DNA of 64,000 nucleotides from positions 2,790,001-2,854,000 of the forward strand of contig NZ_CP092364.2 of assembly GCF_022370755.2 (NCBI RefSeq), in the 5' to 3' direction. The DNA is from Mycolicibacterium goodii. GTDB taxonomy: Bacteria > Actinomycetota > Actinomycetes > Mycobacteriales > Mycobacteriaceae. Under the pieces are notes generated by a model, which saw only the letters and a program-made list of their open reading frames with translations, was not told where the DNA came from and did not search any database. Below are positions 31,741 to 40,923 of the stretch, one piece after another; position 1 is the first letter of the stretch, and each line of letters opens with the position of its first letter. Position numbers and translations under genes: made by a program.

Positions 31741-33237
31741 ATGACGACCACGTTGGCCGGCCCCCATACCGCGGCATCAGTGCACGGCCACCCCGTGCCC
31801 ACCGGACTGTTCATCGACGGCGACTGGCGCACAACGGATTCCCGTTTCGCAGTGCTCGATCCGGCGACCGCGCAGCGCATCGCCGAGGTCGCCGACGGCG
31901 GTGTCACCGACGCCCTCGCGGCGCTCGACGCGGCCCATGCGGCGCGTGAAGAGTGGCGTCGGGTCACCCCGCGCGCCCGCGCGGACCTGTTCGCCCAGGC
32001 GCACCGGCTGCTGCTGTCGCGCGCCGAGGCCTTCGCTGCGGTGATGACCGCCGAAAGCGGGAAACCCCTTGCGGAATCGCGGGCCGAGTTCACCCTCAGT
32101 GCCGAGTTCTTCCTCTGGTACACCGAGCAGATCGCGCACCTGCACGGCACCTACGCGCCCGCGTCGCACGGCGGCTACCGCGTCGTCACCACGCACCAAC
32201 CGGTCGGCCCCGCCCTCCTGATCACGCCGTGGAACTTCCCGATGCTGATGATCGCGCGCAAGGCCGGTGCGGCCCTGGCCGCCGGATGCCCGGTGATCGT
32301 GAAATCCGCCAAGGAAACACCACTGACCTGTGCATTGTTCGTCGAGACCCTGCGCGAGGCCGGTTTCCCGGCGGGTGTGGTGAACCTTGTGCACACCACG
32401 TCGTCGGCCGCGGTGTCCGCCGCGCTGATGGCCGATCCGAGGCTGCGCAAGGTCAGTTTCACCGGCTCGACCGGGGTCGGGTCGACCCTGCTGGCGCAGG
32501 CCGCGCCGGGAATCGTCAACGCGTCGATGGAGCTGGGCGGTGACGGGCCGTTCATCGTTCTCGAGGACGCCGACGTCGAACTGGCCGCGCAACAGGCCGT
32601 GGTGTGCAAGTTCCGCAACGCCGGCCAGGCGTGCGTGGCCGCCAACCGGATCATCGTGCACCGAGCGGTAGCCGAGCAGTTCACCGAACGCTTCGTCGAA
32701 CTCACCGAGCGCCTGCGCGTGGGTAGCGGCTTCGACGACGGTGTCGACGTGGGGCCGATCATCTCGGCCCAGCAGCTCGACGGGGTCTCGGCGCTGGTCG
32801 ACACCTTGCGCGGGCTCGACACCGAGTTGCTCACCGGCGGCAGTCCACTGCCCGGCGCCGGTTTCTTCTTCGCACCGACGGTGTTCCGCGTCAACGGACG
32901 ACCCGCCGAGTTGTGCAGCCGCGAACTGTTCGCACCGGTTGCGACTATCTACGAGGTCGAGTCGACTTCGGAGGCCATCGACTTCGCCAACGACACCCGC
33001 TACGGCCTCGCGGCCTACGTGTTCACCCGTGACTTGTCGCGCGCCGTGGCGGTCGGTGAGCGGCTCGATTTCGGCATGGTCGGCATCAACCGTGGAATCA
33101 TGGCCGATCCGGCTGCGGCATTCGGTGGTGTGAAGGCTTCAGGCCTGGGCCGCGAGGGCGGTCACGACGCGATCTACGACTACCTTGAGCCGAAATACCT
33201 GGCGCTCACCGTCGATGAGGAAGCAGGTCTGGCATGA
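31741..33237 (+). CDS. NAD(P)-dependent aldehyde dehydrogenase (succinate-semialdehyde dehydrogenase-like)
   Basis: A 498-residue ALDH. Cofactor segment PWNFPMLMIARKAGAALAAG, glycine-rich FTGSTGVGS, catalytic Glu in MELGGDGPF, catalytic Cys in NAGQACVAANR, and the late ASGLGREGG. Overall closest to the GabD branch, which oxidises omega-oxo acids. ATG 31741 follows the divergent control region. Its stop overlaps the start of the iron alcohol dehydrogenase by 4 bases. In context it would oxidise the aldehyde that dehydrogenase makes. Confidence 0.93.
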   Translation: MTTTLAGPHTAASVHGHPVPTGLFIDGDWRTTDSRFAVLDPATAQRIAEVADGGVTDALAALDAAHAAREEWRRVTPRARADLFAQAHRLLLSRAEAFAAVMTAESGKPLAESRAEFTLSAEFFLWYTEQIAHLHGTYAPASHGGYRVVTTHQPVGPALLITPWNFPMLMIARKAGAALAAGCPVIVKSAKETPLTCALFVETLREAGFPAGVVNLVHTTSSAAVSAALMADPRLRKVSFTGSTGVGSTLLAQAAPGIVNASMELGGDGPFIVLEDADVELAAQQAVVCKFRNAGQACVAANRIIVHRAVAEQFTERFVELTERLRVGSGFDDGVDVGPIISAQQLDGVSALVDTLRGLDTELLTGGSPLPGAGFFFAPTVFRVNGRPAELCSRELFAPVATIYEVESTSEAIDFANDTRYGLAAYVFTRDLSRAVAVGERLDFGMVGINRGIMADPAAAFGGVKASGLGREGGHDAIYDYLEPKYLALTVDEEAGLA

Positions 33238-34520
33238 ACACCCCCGCAGCCACCGCGTTCGCTACCGCCACACACCGCACCGAGAACACCACGGGAATCG
33301 GACTGTTGCGCCAGCCCACCACGGTGCTGTTCGGGCCGGGTCAGCGCCGACAACTGCCGCAACTCGTGGCGTCGATCGGTGAGCGCGTTCTCATGGTGAC
33401 CGACGCGCGCATGGCCGAAAGCCCAGAATTCACCGTCATCGCCCGGGATCTGACCGCACGCGGGGTCATCGTCGAGGTGTACGCCGGCACCGAACCGGAT
33501 CTGCCGCGGCGCAACGTCACCGACATCACCGAGCGGTTCGGGCGCGACGACCGCGACGGCCTCGACGTGATCGTCGGGATCGGCGGCGGGTCGTGCATGG
33601 ATCTGGCGAAAGTGGCGTCCGTCGTACTCGCCCACGGCGGCGACGTCCGTGACTATTACGGCGAATTCCTGGTTCCCGGGCCCGGGTGCCCGGTGATCAC
33701 GGTCCCCACCACGGGCGGCACCGGCGCGGAGGTCACCTGCATCTCGGTGATCTATGACGAGGACAGGGGCATGAAGGTGGGCGTCGCGAGCCCGCACCTG
33801 GAGGCATATGCGGCCGTCATCGATCCCGAACTGACGCTCACCTGCCCTGCGGGGCTGACCGCGGCGGCAGGTGCCGACGCGCTGTCACACCTGATCGAGT
33901 CGTTCACCGGGCGTGCGAAGAACCCCAGTACCGACGACATCGCCACGAAGCTCTACGCGGGCAAGAACCTGCTCGCGGACACGTATGCCCGGACCGGGCT
34001 CGCGCTGCTCAACACGTCGCTGCCCGCGGTGGCCGCGCGGCCCGACGATCTGCAGGCACGGTCGGACACGTTGTTCGGCGCCTATTGTGCCGGCATGGCG
34101 ATCAACACCGCGGGAACCGCTGGTGCGCATGCCATCCAGTCCCCGATCGGCAACCTCACCCATACGCCACACGGCTTCGGGATCAGCGCGCTGCTGCCGT
34201 ACGTGATGCGCTACAACCTGCCCACCCGAGTCCGCGAATTCGCCGAGATCGGGCGGATTCTCGGGGTCACGGACGGTATGGATCCCGAACAGATCCAGGC
34301 GCAGCGGGCCATCGAGCGGATCGAGACCATTCTGCTCACGCTCGGCGCACCGCTCGACCTGCGGACGCTGGGTCTGCAGCCACGACACTTCGGTTTTGTC
34401 GCCGAGCAGTCCATGCTCGCCACGCGGCTCACCGCCAACAATCCGCGGGAACTCACCGTGGATGCGGTGCACGGCATTCTCGAACGCGGCTACGACGGTG
34501 ACCGGTCCTGGTGGCGGTGA
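33234..34520 (+). CDS. Iron-containing alcohol dehydrogenase
   Basis: A 428-residue group III (Fe-dependent) ADH. NAD-binding GGGSCMDLAK, TTGGTGAEVT, and metal-ligand regions GADALSHLIESFTG, GAHAIQSPIG and THTPHGFG. ATGA overlap with the aldehyde dehydrogenase stop; ends GTGA-linked to the next gene. An N-terminal extension of about 25 polar residues precedes the fold. Product would be an aldehyde or oxo acid passed to the dehydrogenase before it. Confidence 0.92.
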   Translation: MNTPAATAFATATHRTENTTGIGLLRQPTTVLFGPGQRRQLPQLVASIGERVLMVTDARMAESPEFTVIARDLTARGVIVEVYAGTEPDLPRRNVTDITERFGRDDRDGLDVIVGIGGGSCMDLAKVASVVLAHGGDVRDYYGEFLVPGPGCPVITVPTTGGTGAEVTCISVIYDEDRGMKVGVASPHLEAYAAVIDPELTLTCPAGLTAAAGADALSHLIESFTGRAKNPSTDDIATKLYAGKNLLADTYARTGLALLNTSLPAVAARPDDLQARSDTLFGAYCAGMAINTAGTAGAHAIQSPIGNLTHTPHGFGISALLPYVMRYNLPTRVREFAEIGRILGVTDGMDPEQIQAQRAIERIETILLTLGAPLDLRTLGLQPRHFGFVAEQSMLATRLTANNPRELTVDAVHGILERGYDGDRSWWR

Positions 34521-35464
34521 CTTCGGAGCACACGCTGTCGGTCGCCCTGCTTGGCGCCGGCTCGATCGGTGTGTCGTTTGCGGTCCTGTTCTCCACCAAA
34601 GGGTTCCGGGTCAACGTGTTCGATCCGGACCCAGCCGCGCAATCGCGGGCCGCGGCCGAGATCGCGCGCCGTATCGATCAACTGCGGGCGTTCGGTCAAG
34701 TTCACGAGGACCCGCATGCCGTCGCCGAGCGGATCCGCTTCACCACGTCACTTTCCGGGGCCGTCATCGGATCCGGCTTCGTCCAGGAGTGCGCGCCGGA
34801 GCGCGTCGAGATCAAAACGCCGCTGCTGCGGGAGGCCGCGTCGCACACCGATCATGGTGTGCCGCTGGCGAGTTCGAGTTCGGCGATCGTACCGAGCACA
34901 CTGGGCGCCGAACTGCCTGCCGACGTGGCCAGGCGCCTGCTCGTCGGTCATCCGGGCAACCCGCCGTATCTGCTGCCTGTGATCGAGGTGGTACCCGCAC
35001 CCGCGACAGCACCGGAGATCATCGACACCGCGGTATCGGTCTACCGTGCGGCAGGCATGCGTCCGGTGCTGGTACGCAAGGAGGTTGAGGGATTCGTCTT
35101 CAACCGGCTGCAAGGCGCGCTGCTGCGGGAGGCCTACTGCCTGCTGCGTGACGGCGTGGCAACCGTCGACGACATCGACGAGGTGGTGCGCAGCGGCCTG
35201 GGCCGGCGATGGAGCTTCATGGGACCGTTCGAGACCAGTGACCTCAACACCCGCGGCGGCCTGGCCTCACATGCCGAGAAAATGGGGCCGGCCTACGAAC
35301 GCATGGGCGCCGAACGGGGCCAATACGACGCGTGGACACCCGACCTCGTGGCCGAGGCCACCGCGCAACGCCGCAGACTGCTCGATCTCGCCGACTGGGA
35401 CGCGCGTGTCCTGTGGCGTGACGAGCAGTTGCTGCGGCTGCGCGCGGTCTTCGACCCGGCCTAG
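34517..35464 (+). CDS. 3-hydroxyacyl-CoA dehydrogenase-type NAD-dependent dehydrogenase
   Basis: A 315-residue protein (from GTG 34517, overlapping the previous stop; GTG 34511 is an alternative). N-terminal NAD motif LLGAGSIGVSFA, catalytic-region segments ASSSSAIVPS and LVGHPGNPPYLLP, then the C-terminal helical dimerisation domain (KEVEGFVFNRLQGALLREAY). The GHPxNPP segment favours the lambda-crystallin/L-gulonate or 3-hydroxybutyryl-CoA branch. Third gene of an ALDH-ADH-HAD operon; it may oxidise a 3-hydroxy acid or acyl-CoA from the same route. Confidence 0.88.
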   Translation: MTSEHTLSVALLGAGSIGVSFAVLFSTKGFRVNVFDPDPAAQSRAAAEIARRIDQLRAFGQVHEDPHAVAERIRFTTSLSGAVIGSGFVQECAPERVEIKTPLLREAASHTDHGVPLASSSSAIVPSTLGAELPADVARRLLVGHPGNPPYLLPVIEVVPAPATAPEIIDTAVSVYRAAGMRPVLVRKEVEGFVFNRLQGALLREAYCLLRDGVATVDDIDEVVRSGLGRRWSFMGPFETSDLNTRGGLASHAEKMGPAYERMGAERGQYDAWTPDLVAEATAQRRRLLDLADWDARVLWRDEQLLRLRAVFDPA

Positions 35465-35469
35465 GTCTT

Positions 35470-35952
35470 CTAGGCCCGGATCAACTCGAACAGCGGGATG
35501 GTGCGTGTGGTGTTGGCCTGGTACTCGGCGAACACCGGCGCGATCTCGACGATCTTGGGATACGCCGCGTCGCGTTCCTCGGGCGGAAGTTCCCGCGCGA
35601 CGACGTCGTAGGCGTCGGTGCCGATTTCGATGTGCGCGTTGGGGTTCGCCCGCAGGTTGTGCACCCACGCCGGGTTCTTGGGCCCTCCCGCGTACGACCC
35701 GACGATGAGGATCTTGCCGTCGATGGGCAGGTAGGCCAGCGGCGACACCCGCGGCTGTCCGGACTTGGCCCCGGTGGTGTGCAGCAGCAACAGCGTGCCG
35801 TTCTCGAACGGCCCGCCGACCTTGCCGCCGTTGGCCCGGAACTCCGCGACGATCTTGTTGTTGAAGTCCTCCAACGCGGCCGCGTCGGAATACAGCTTCT
35901 CTTTGTCGATGGCGTCGTTCTGGGTGTCGATCTGGGGGTTGTTGTCAGTCAT
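35470..35952 (-). CDS. F420-dependent nitroreductase family protein (Ddn-like)
   Basis: A 160-residue split-barrel deazaflavin-dependent protein. Signature segments: LLLLHTTGAKSGQPRVSPLAY and GSYAGGPKNPAWVHNLRANP, both typical of Ddn/PF04075 proteins that reduce quinones and nitroaromatics with F420H2. The N-terminal 30 residues are polar and may be mobile. ATG 35952. Convergent with the preceding operon with 5 bases between stops. F420 is abundant in mycobacteria, in line with the assignment. Confidence 0.9.
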   Translation of the reverse strand: MTDNNPQIDTQNDAIDKEKLYSDAAALEDFNNKIVAEFRANGGKVGGPFENGTLLLLHTTGAKSGQPRVSPLAYLPIDGKILIVGSYAGGPKNPAWVHNLRANPNAHIEIGTDAYDVVARELPPEERDAAYPKIVEIAPVFAEYQANTTRTIPLFELIRA

Positions 35953-36048
35953 GCCTGGACAAGCCTTCCTGTTGCGGACCGTATTCCCTCAGAACCACGA
36001 GGGTGCCACGACAACCTGCGATCGGGGCAGCATCTGCTCCTGTGAGCC

Positions 36049-37830
36049 TCAGCCCGCGTCCTTGGGTTTGGCGTCGATCCCGGACTCCTTGCGCTGCTGC
36101 GGCGTGATCGGCGCGGGCGCGTCGGTCAGCGGGTCGACGCCACCACCGGACTTCGGGAAGGCGATGACCTCACGGATCGAGTCGACGCCGGCGAGCAGCG
36201 CCGTGATGCGGTCCCACCCGAACGCGATGCCGCCGTGCGGCGGGGCGCCGTAGGAGAACGCGTCGAGCAGGAAGCCGAACTTGTCCTGCGCCTCGTCGTG
36301 GTCGATGCCCATCATCGCGAACACCCGCTCCTGCAGATCGCGACGATGGATACGGATCGAGCCGCCACCGATCTCGTTGCCGTTGCAGACGATGTCGTAC
36401 GCGTCCGACAGCGCATTGCCGGGATCCGTGTCGAATGTGTCGACCGATTCGGGCTTGGGCGCGGTGAACGCGTGGTGCATCGCGGTCCACGCGCCGGAGC
36501 CCACGGCGACGTCGCCTGCGGCCGTGGCCTCGTCCGCGGGCTCGAACATCGGGAAGTCGACCACCCAGGTGAACGCCCACGCGTCCGGGTCGATGAGGTC
36601 GAGACGCTTGGCGATCTCGATGCGCGTGGCGCCGAGCAGCGCCCGGGCACCCTTCGCGGTGCCCGCCGCGAAGAAGATGCAGTCACCCGGTTCGGCGCCG
36701 ACATGCGCGGTCAGTCCGTCACGTTCGGCGTCGGACAGGTTCTTGGCCACCGGGCCGCCGAGGGTGCCGTCCTCGCCGACGAGGACGTACGCCAGACCCT
36801 TGTGTCCGCGCTGCTTGGCGAATTCCTGCCAGCCGTCGAGCGTGCGGCGGGGCTGGGACGCACCGCCGGGCATGACGACGGCACCGACGTACGGCGCCTG
36901 GAAGACACGGAAGGTGGTGTCGGAGAAGTACTTGGTGCATTCGACGAGTTCGACGCCGAAACGCAGGTCGGGCTTGTCGGAGCCGAACCGACGCATGGCC
37001 TCTTCGTAGCTGATCCGCGGCAGCGGCAGCGGCAGGTCGTAACCGATGGTGGCCCACACGGCCTTCAGCACCTGCTCGGAGATCGCGATGACGTCGTCGG
37101 CCTCGACGAAGCTCATCTCCATGTCGAGCTGGGTGAACTCGGGCTGGCGGTCAGCGCGGAAATCCTCGTCGCGGTAGCAGCGCGCGATCTGGTAGTAGCG
37201 TTCCATGCCCGCGACCATCAGCAGCTGCTTGAACAGCTGGGGGCTCTGCGGCAGCGCGTAGAACGAGCCGGGCTGCAGCCGCGCGGGTACCAGGAAGTCG
37301 CGCGCACCCTCGGGCGTCGACCGGGTCAGGGTCGGGGTCTCGATCTCGACGAAGTCGTGCTCGGCCAGCACCGCGCGGGCCGCGGCGTTGACCTTGGAAC
37401 GCAGCCGCAGCGCGTTGCCGGGGCCCTCGCGGCGCAGGTCCAGGTAGCGGTACTTCAGGCGCGCTTCCTCACCGGCGGTCTCGTCGAGCTGGAACGGCAG
37501 CGGTGCGCTCTCCCCCAGCACGGTCAGCTCGGTGGCATTGACCTCGATCTGCCCGGTGGGAATCTCGGGGTTCTCGTTGCCTTCGGGACGCACCTCGACG
37601 ACACCGGTCACCGCGACGCAGAACTCGGCACGCAGCCGGTGCGCGGCCGCGAGGATCTGTCCTTCCTCAAGACCCTCGCGGAACACCACCTGCGACACCC
37701 CGGAGGCGTCGCGCAGATCGATGAAGATGACGCCGCCGTGGTCACGGCGACGCGCCACCCATCCCGCCAGCGTCACCGTCTGACCGGCGTCGGCGGGCCG
37801 CAACGAACCGGCGGCATGACTGCGCAGCAC
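36049..37830 (-). CDS. aspS: Aspartyl-tRNA synthetase (probably nondiscriminating Asp/Asn)
   Basis: A 593-residue bacterial-type AspRS. N-terminal OB anticodon-binding domain ([21 protein letters not shown]), catalytic core with motif 2 [23 protein letters not shown] insertion (about 300-400), and motif 3 GIAFGWDRI. Mycobacteria generally lack AsnRS and form Asn-tRNA through GatCAB, so this enzyme likely also charges tRNA(Asn) (family knowledge). GTG start preceded by AGGAG. The leader contains a 12-bp palindrome GACTGATCAGTC (37860-37871). Confidence 0.98.
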   Translation of the reverse strand: MLRSHAAGSLRPADAGQTVTLAGWVARRRDHGGVIFIDLRDASGVSQVVFREGLEEGQILAAAHRLRAEFCVAVTGVVEVRPEGNENPEIPTGQIEVNATELTVLGESAPLPFQLDETAGEEARLKYRYLDLRREGPGNALRLRSKVNAAARAVLAEHDFVEIETPTLTRSTPEGARDFLVPARLQPGSFYALPQSPQLFKQLLMVAGMERYYQIARCYRDEDFRADRQPEFTQLDMEMSFVEADDVIAISEQVLKAVWATIGYDLPLPLPRISYEEAMRRFGSDKPDLRFGVELVECTKYFSDTTFRVFQAPYVGAVVMPGGASQPRRTLDGWQEFAKQRGHKGLAYVLVGEDGTLGGPVAKNLSDAERDGLTAHVGAEPGDCIFFAAGTAKGARALLGATRIEIAKRLDLIDPDAWAFTWVVDFPMFEPADEATAAGDVAVGSGAWTAMHHAFTAPKPESVDTFDTDPGNALSDAYDIVCNGNEIGGGSIRIHRRDLQERVFAMMGIDHDEAQDKFGFLLDAFSYGAPPHGGIAFGWDRITALLAGVDSIREVIAFPKSGGGVDPLTDAPAPITPQQRKESGIDAKPKDAG

Positions 37831-37925
37831 GAATTACTCCTCGGGAAGAAGGGTGGGACGACTGATCAGTCTAGAGAGTCGGTCTGCGACGGCGACGTGG
37901 CGATGCCGCATCCGATTATCGCCAC

Positions 37926-37956
37926 GGGTAGACACAGTGGCCTACAGTGTCTACCC
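37926..37956. promoter_or_regulatory. Inverted repeat abutting the SRPBCC start codon
   Basis: GGGTAGACAC (37926-37935) and GTGTCTACCC (37947-37956) are perfect 10-bp arms, 11 bases apart; the right arm ends at the base before ATG 37957. No ribosome-binding site is present. It could be an operator over a leaderless promoter or an RNA hairpin that masks the start. It lies in the aspS divergent region. Confidence 0.7.
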
Positions 37957-38463
37957 ATGGCCCGCACCCGCGAGTGTGACCGTGTCGACCTGGACTTCAT
38001 CGACCGTGCACCGTTCCGCTTCGTGAGCACCGTCAACCTCACCATCACCCCTGAGCAGTTGTTCGAGGTGCTCGCGGACGAGACGTCGTGGCCGCAGTGG
38101 GCGACGGTGATCACCGACGTCGAATGGACCAGTCCGCAACCGCGCGGTGTCGGCACCACGCGCACGGTCCGCATGCGCGGCAACATCGTCGGTCACGAGG
38201 AGTTCCTGGCTTGGGAGCCGTTCACCCACATGGCGTTTCGGTTCAACTCCACGACGTCGAATGCGATCTCGGCGTTCGCCGAGGACTACCGCGTGGTCGA
38301 GACCCCGCAGGGATGTCACCTGACGTGGGTGATGGCGATCAAACCCAGCGGCCTCGCAGGCCGGCTCGGGATGCTGCTGGGCAAGCCCGTGATGGCGTGG
38401 CTGTTCCAACGGTTCCTGCACAACCTGCGTCGCTACAGCGACGCACGTTATCCGGTCTCCTGA
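37957..38463 (+). CDS. SRPBCC family protein
   Basis: A 168-residue START/Bet v 1-like ligand-binding protein. The fold is shown by the N-terminal VNLTITPEQLFEVLADETSWPQW, the central TVRMRGNIVGHEEFLAWEPF, and a C-terminal long helix (GKPVMAWLFQRFLHNLRR). Ligand unknown; a hydrophobic small molecule or lipid is usual. Divergent from aspS, convergent with the carboxylesterase. The inverted repeat that touches its ATG suggests dedicated control. Confidence 0.85.
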   Translation: MARTRECDRVDLDFIDRAPFRFVSTVNLTITPEQLFEVLADETSWPQWATVITDVEWTSPQPRGVGTTRTVRMRGNIVGHEEFLAWEPFTHMAFRFNSTTSNAISAFAEDYRVVETPQGCHLTWVMAIKPSGLAGRLGMLLGKPVMAWLFQRFLHNLRRYSDARYPVS

Positions 38464-38472
38464 CACCGGCGG

Positions 38473-39960
38473 TCAGTACAGCCCCTCCCACGCCGCGCGC
38501 CGAAGTGCATCGGGATCGGCGACCGTGGTGTCGCGTGTCGAGCGGATCACGCGCGTGAGGCGGTGGTGACTGTCGTAGAACGGCCAGTCCGCGATCTCGG
38601 CGCGGGCGAAATCCAGCCATGTGCGCTGCATGCGTCTGCCGACAGACGGCGGGAGGTGCCGACCCAGCGGATGCAGCTTGCGGCCAAGATACGAACTGTA
38701 GCTGTGGTGGACGTGGACGATCTCGCTGCCGTGGGTGGCGCCGAGGCCGAGCGCCCGCAACGTCCAGGTCGTGTGGTCGAACCGGTACACGTGCGTCGGC
38801 GCGTGCGCGCTGTACGCGTCGTTGAAGGCCCACGTCGGCGCGCCGAACATGACGTCGGATCCGAACGCGATCAGCGCCCGGCGGCGCGGGAACGCCGGAT
38901 AGGCGGCCAGCACGCGGTCCCTCGCGTCGGCGTGGTTTCGCCGGAAGTAGCTTTCGACGCCGGCCACGGTGGTCGGCAGCATCGGTGGCTTACCCCACGC
39001 GAACATCGACGCCTCGTGGCTGTTGGTGCCGATGATCAACGGGACCGCAAGCACCTGCCCGGCGCGCGCGGCCTCGATCGGGTGCCGCGGCAGCAGGTCC
39101 GTGCCGTGCGTCAGACCGTACGCCAGCGTGGGCGTGCGTTGCGCACTCTCCAGCTGTACCTGACCGGCCGCGCGGCGCAGCCGCCGCTGCGGCAGCCCTC
39201 GGAGCTCGGACGCGTCGGCGCCGACGAGTTCGAGGAAGCGACGTGCCTGGTCGGCGCGGATCTCGCGGTCGGCGATCAACGGCAGCGCCGGGCTCTGCGC
39301 GATGGCCCGCGCGAACAGCCCTTCCGCGGCAGGGGTGGCCAGCAGCGCCAACACGGATGTGGCACCGGCGGATTCACCGAACACCGTGACCCGGCGCGGG
39401 TCGCCGCCGAACGCGGCGATGTTGTCGCGGACCCAGCGCAGCGCCGCCATCTGGTCGCGTAGACACAGGTTGTCGGCAAAATCGTCGTCGGCGCCGTCCC
39501 CGAGTGCGCTCAGTTCGAACCCACCGAACACGCCGATCCGGTAGGTGACGTTGACGACGACAACGTTGCCGTTGGCGGCGAGCCGCGAGCCGTTGTACAG
39601 CTGGAACTGGCCCGCGCCGTAGACGAACGCCCCGCCGGGGATCCACACCATCACCGGCAGCGCCCCGCCGGTGTCGGGCGACCACACGGTGAGGGTCAGG
39701 CAGGCCTCGTCGCGGACCTTCGGGTCGTCGCGACCTCCTCCGACGAAGGAGCGGCCCTGCAGCGGCAAAGGGCCGTGCTCGACGGCGTCACGGATCCCCG
39801 ACCACGGCCTGAGCGGCTGCGGCGCCCGGAACCGCAGATCACCGAGGGGCTGCTGGGCATACGGAACTCCCCGCCAGACGCTGACTCCGCTTTCCAACGT
39901 TCCGCGCAGCCGCCCCAGCGAGGTGTGGGCGATGGTCGAATGTTCCGCGACGACCGACAC
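38473..39960 (-). CDS. Type B carboxylesterase/lipase
   Basis: A 495-residue alpha/beta hydrolase of the cholinesterase-like family. Oxyanion segment VWIPGGAFVYGAG, nucleophile in FGESAGATS, acidic residue and His expected in TNSHEASMF and GATHGSEIVHV. N-terminal SVWRGVPYAQQPLGDLRF is characteristic. GTG start at 39960 (VSVVAEHSTIAH); longer frames upstream have no family character. No signal peptide, so cytoplasmic. Single-gene unit between the SRPBCC gene and the divergent metallopeptidase. Confidence 0.9.
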   Translation of the reverse strand: MSVVAEHSTIAHTSLGRLRGTLESGVSVWRGVPYAQQPLGDLRFRAPQPLRPWSGIRDAVEHGPLPLQGRSFVGGGRDDPKVRDEACLTLTVWSPDTGGALPVMVWIPGGAFVYGAGQFQLYNGSRLAANGNVVVVNVTYRIGVFGGFELSALGDGADDDFADNLCLRDQMAALRWVRDNIAAFGGDPRRVTVFGESAGATSVLALLATPAAEGLFARAIAQSPALPLIADREIRADQARRFLELVGADASELRGLPQRRLRRAAGQVQLESAQRTPTLAYGLTHGTDLLPRHPIEAARAGQVLAVPLIIGTNSHEASMFAWGKPPMLPTTVAGVESYFRRNHADARDRVLAAYPAFPRRRALIAFGSDVMFGAPTWAFNDAYSAHAPTHVYRFDHTTWTLRALGLGATHGSEIVHVHHSYSSYLGRKLHPLGRHLPPSVGRRMQRTWLDFARAEIADWPFYDSHHRLTRVIRSTRDTTVADPDALRRAAWEGLY

Positions 39961-40032
39961 GCCTGAATCGTAGTGTGGCAAGCTGAACGAGCCGTGTGCA
40001 CGGCGTGAGCGCGGAGGCGATGGAGCGATGCG

Positions 40033-40923
40033 ATGACCTTCAACGAAGGTATGCAGATCGACACGAGCACCACCTCGAGCAGTGGTGGACGCCGTGGTCC
40101 CGGCCGCGGTATGGCCATCGGAGGAGGTCTGGGCGGCCTGCTGATCGTCGTGCTCGCGTTGTTCCTCGGCGTGGACCCCGGCCAGGTGCTGCCGTCGCAG
40201 CAGCAAATGGACTCCGAGGGCGCGCAGGACGGGGGTTTCGATCTGAGCCAGTGCAGGACCGGCGCGGACGCCAACCGGATCGTGCAGTGCCGCGTCGTGG
40301 CGACGGGGAACTCGGTCGACGGGGTCTGGCAGCAATTGCTGCAGGGCTATCAGCGGCCACAGGTGCGCCTGTTCACCGGCCAGGTCAACACCGGGTGCGG
40401 TCCCGCCACCAGCGACGTGGGACCCTTCTACTGCCCGGTCGACAAGACCGCGTACTTCGACACCGACTTCTTCGAGGTGCTCAAGACCCAGTTCGGTTCC
40501 AGCGGCGGGCCGCTCGCGCAGGAGTACGTGGTCGCGCATGAGTTCGGCCATCACGTGCAGAATCTGCTCGGCGTGCTGGGCCGCGCACAACGCGATCCGG
40601 AGGGCGCGACCGGCGCGGGCGTGCGCACCGAACTGCAGGCCGACTGCTATGCGGGCGTGTGGGCTCATTACGCGTCCACCACCCGCCAGGAGAGCACCGG
40701 CGTCCCGTTCCTGGAGCCGTTGAGCGACAAGGACATCGCCGATGCGTTGTCTGCCGCGGCATCGGTGGGCGATGACCGCATCCAGCAGTCCGCGACGGGC
40801 CGCGTGAACCCCGAGGCGTGGACACACGGCTCGTCGGCACAGCGCCAGAAATGGTTCACCGAGGGCTACCGGACCGGTGACCCCAACAAGTGCGACACGT
40901 TCGCGACGAACGACCTTGGCTAG
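40033..40923 (+). CDS. KPN_02809-type neutral zinc metallopeptidase
   Basis: A 296-residue membrane-anchored protease of the YpfJ family. Cytosolic N terminus rich in Ser/Gly/Arg, one TM helix at about 27-47, then the outward catalytic domain with HEFGHH at 169-174 and downstream Glu-containing RTELQADCYAGVW, which supplies the third ligand. Cys pairs (74/87, 122/134) probably form disulfides. Family function unknown. Conserved at this place in mycobacteria (Rv2575 as I recall). GGAG 7 bases before ATG. Confidence 0.9.
   Translation: MTFNEGMQIDTSTTSSSGGRRGPGRGMAIGGGLGGLLIVVLALFLGVDPGQVLPSQQQMDSEGAQDGGFDLSQCRTGADANRIVQCRVVATGNSVDGVWQQLLQGYQRPQVRLFTGQVNTGCGPATSDVGPFYCPVDKTAYFDTDFFEVLKTQFGSSGGPLAQEYVVAHEFGHHVQNLLGVLGRAQRDPEGATGAGVRTELQADCYAGVWAHYASTTRQESTGVPFLEPLSDKDIADALSAAASVGDDRIQQSATGRVNPEAWTHGSSAQRQKWFTEGYRTGDPNKCDTFATNDLG

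Noticed and set aside
36235..37956. Long plus-strand frame opposite aspS that runs on into the SRPBCC gene
   Set aside because: The first part is antisense to aspS. Only the part from ATG 37957 looks like protein, so it is not a fusion.
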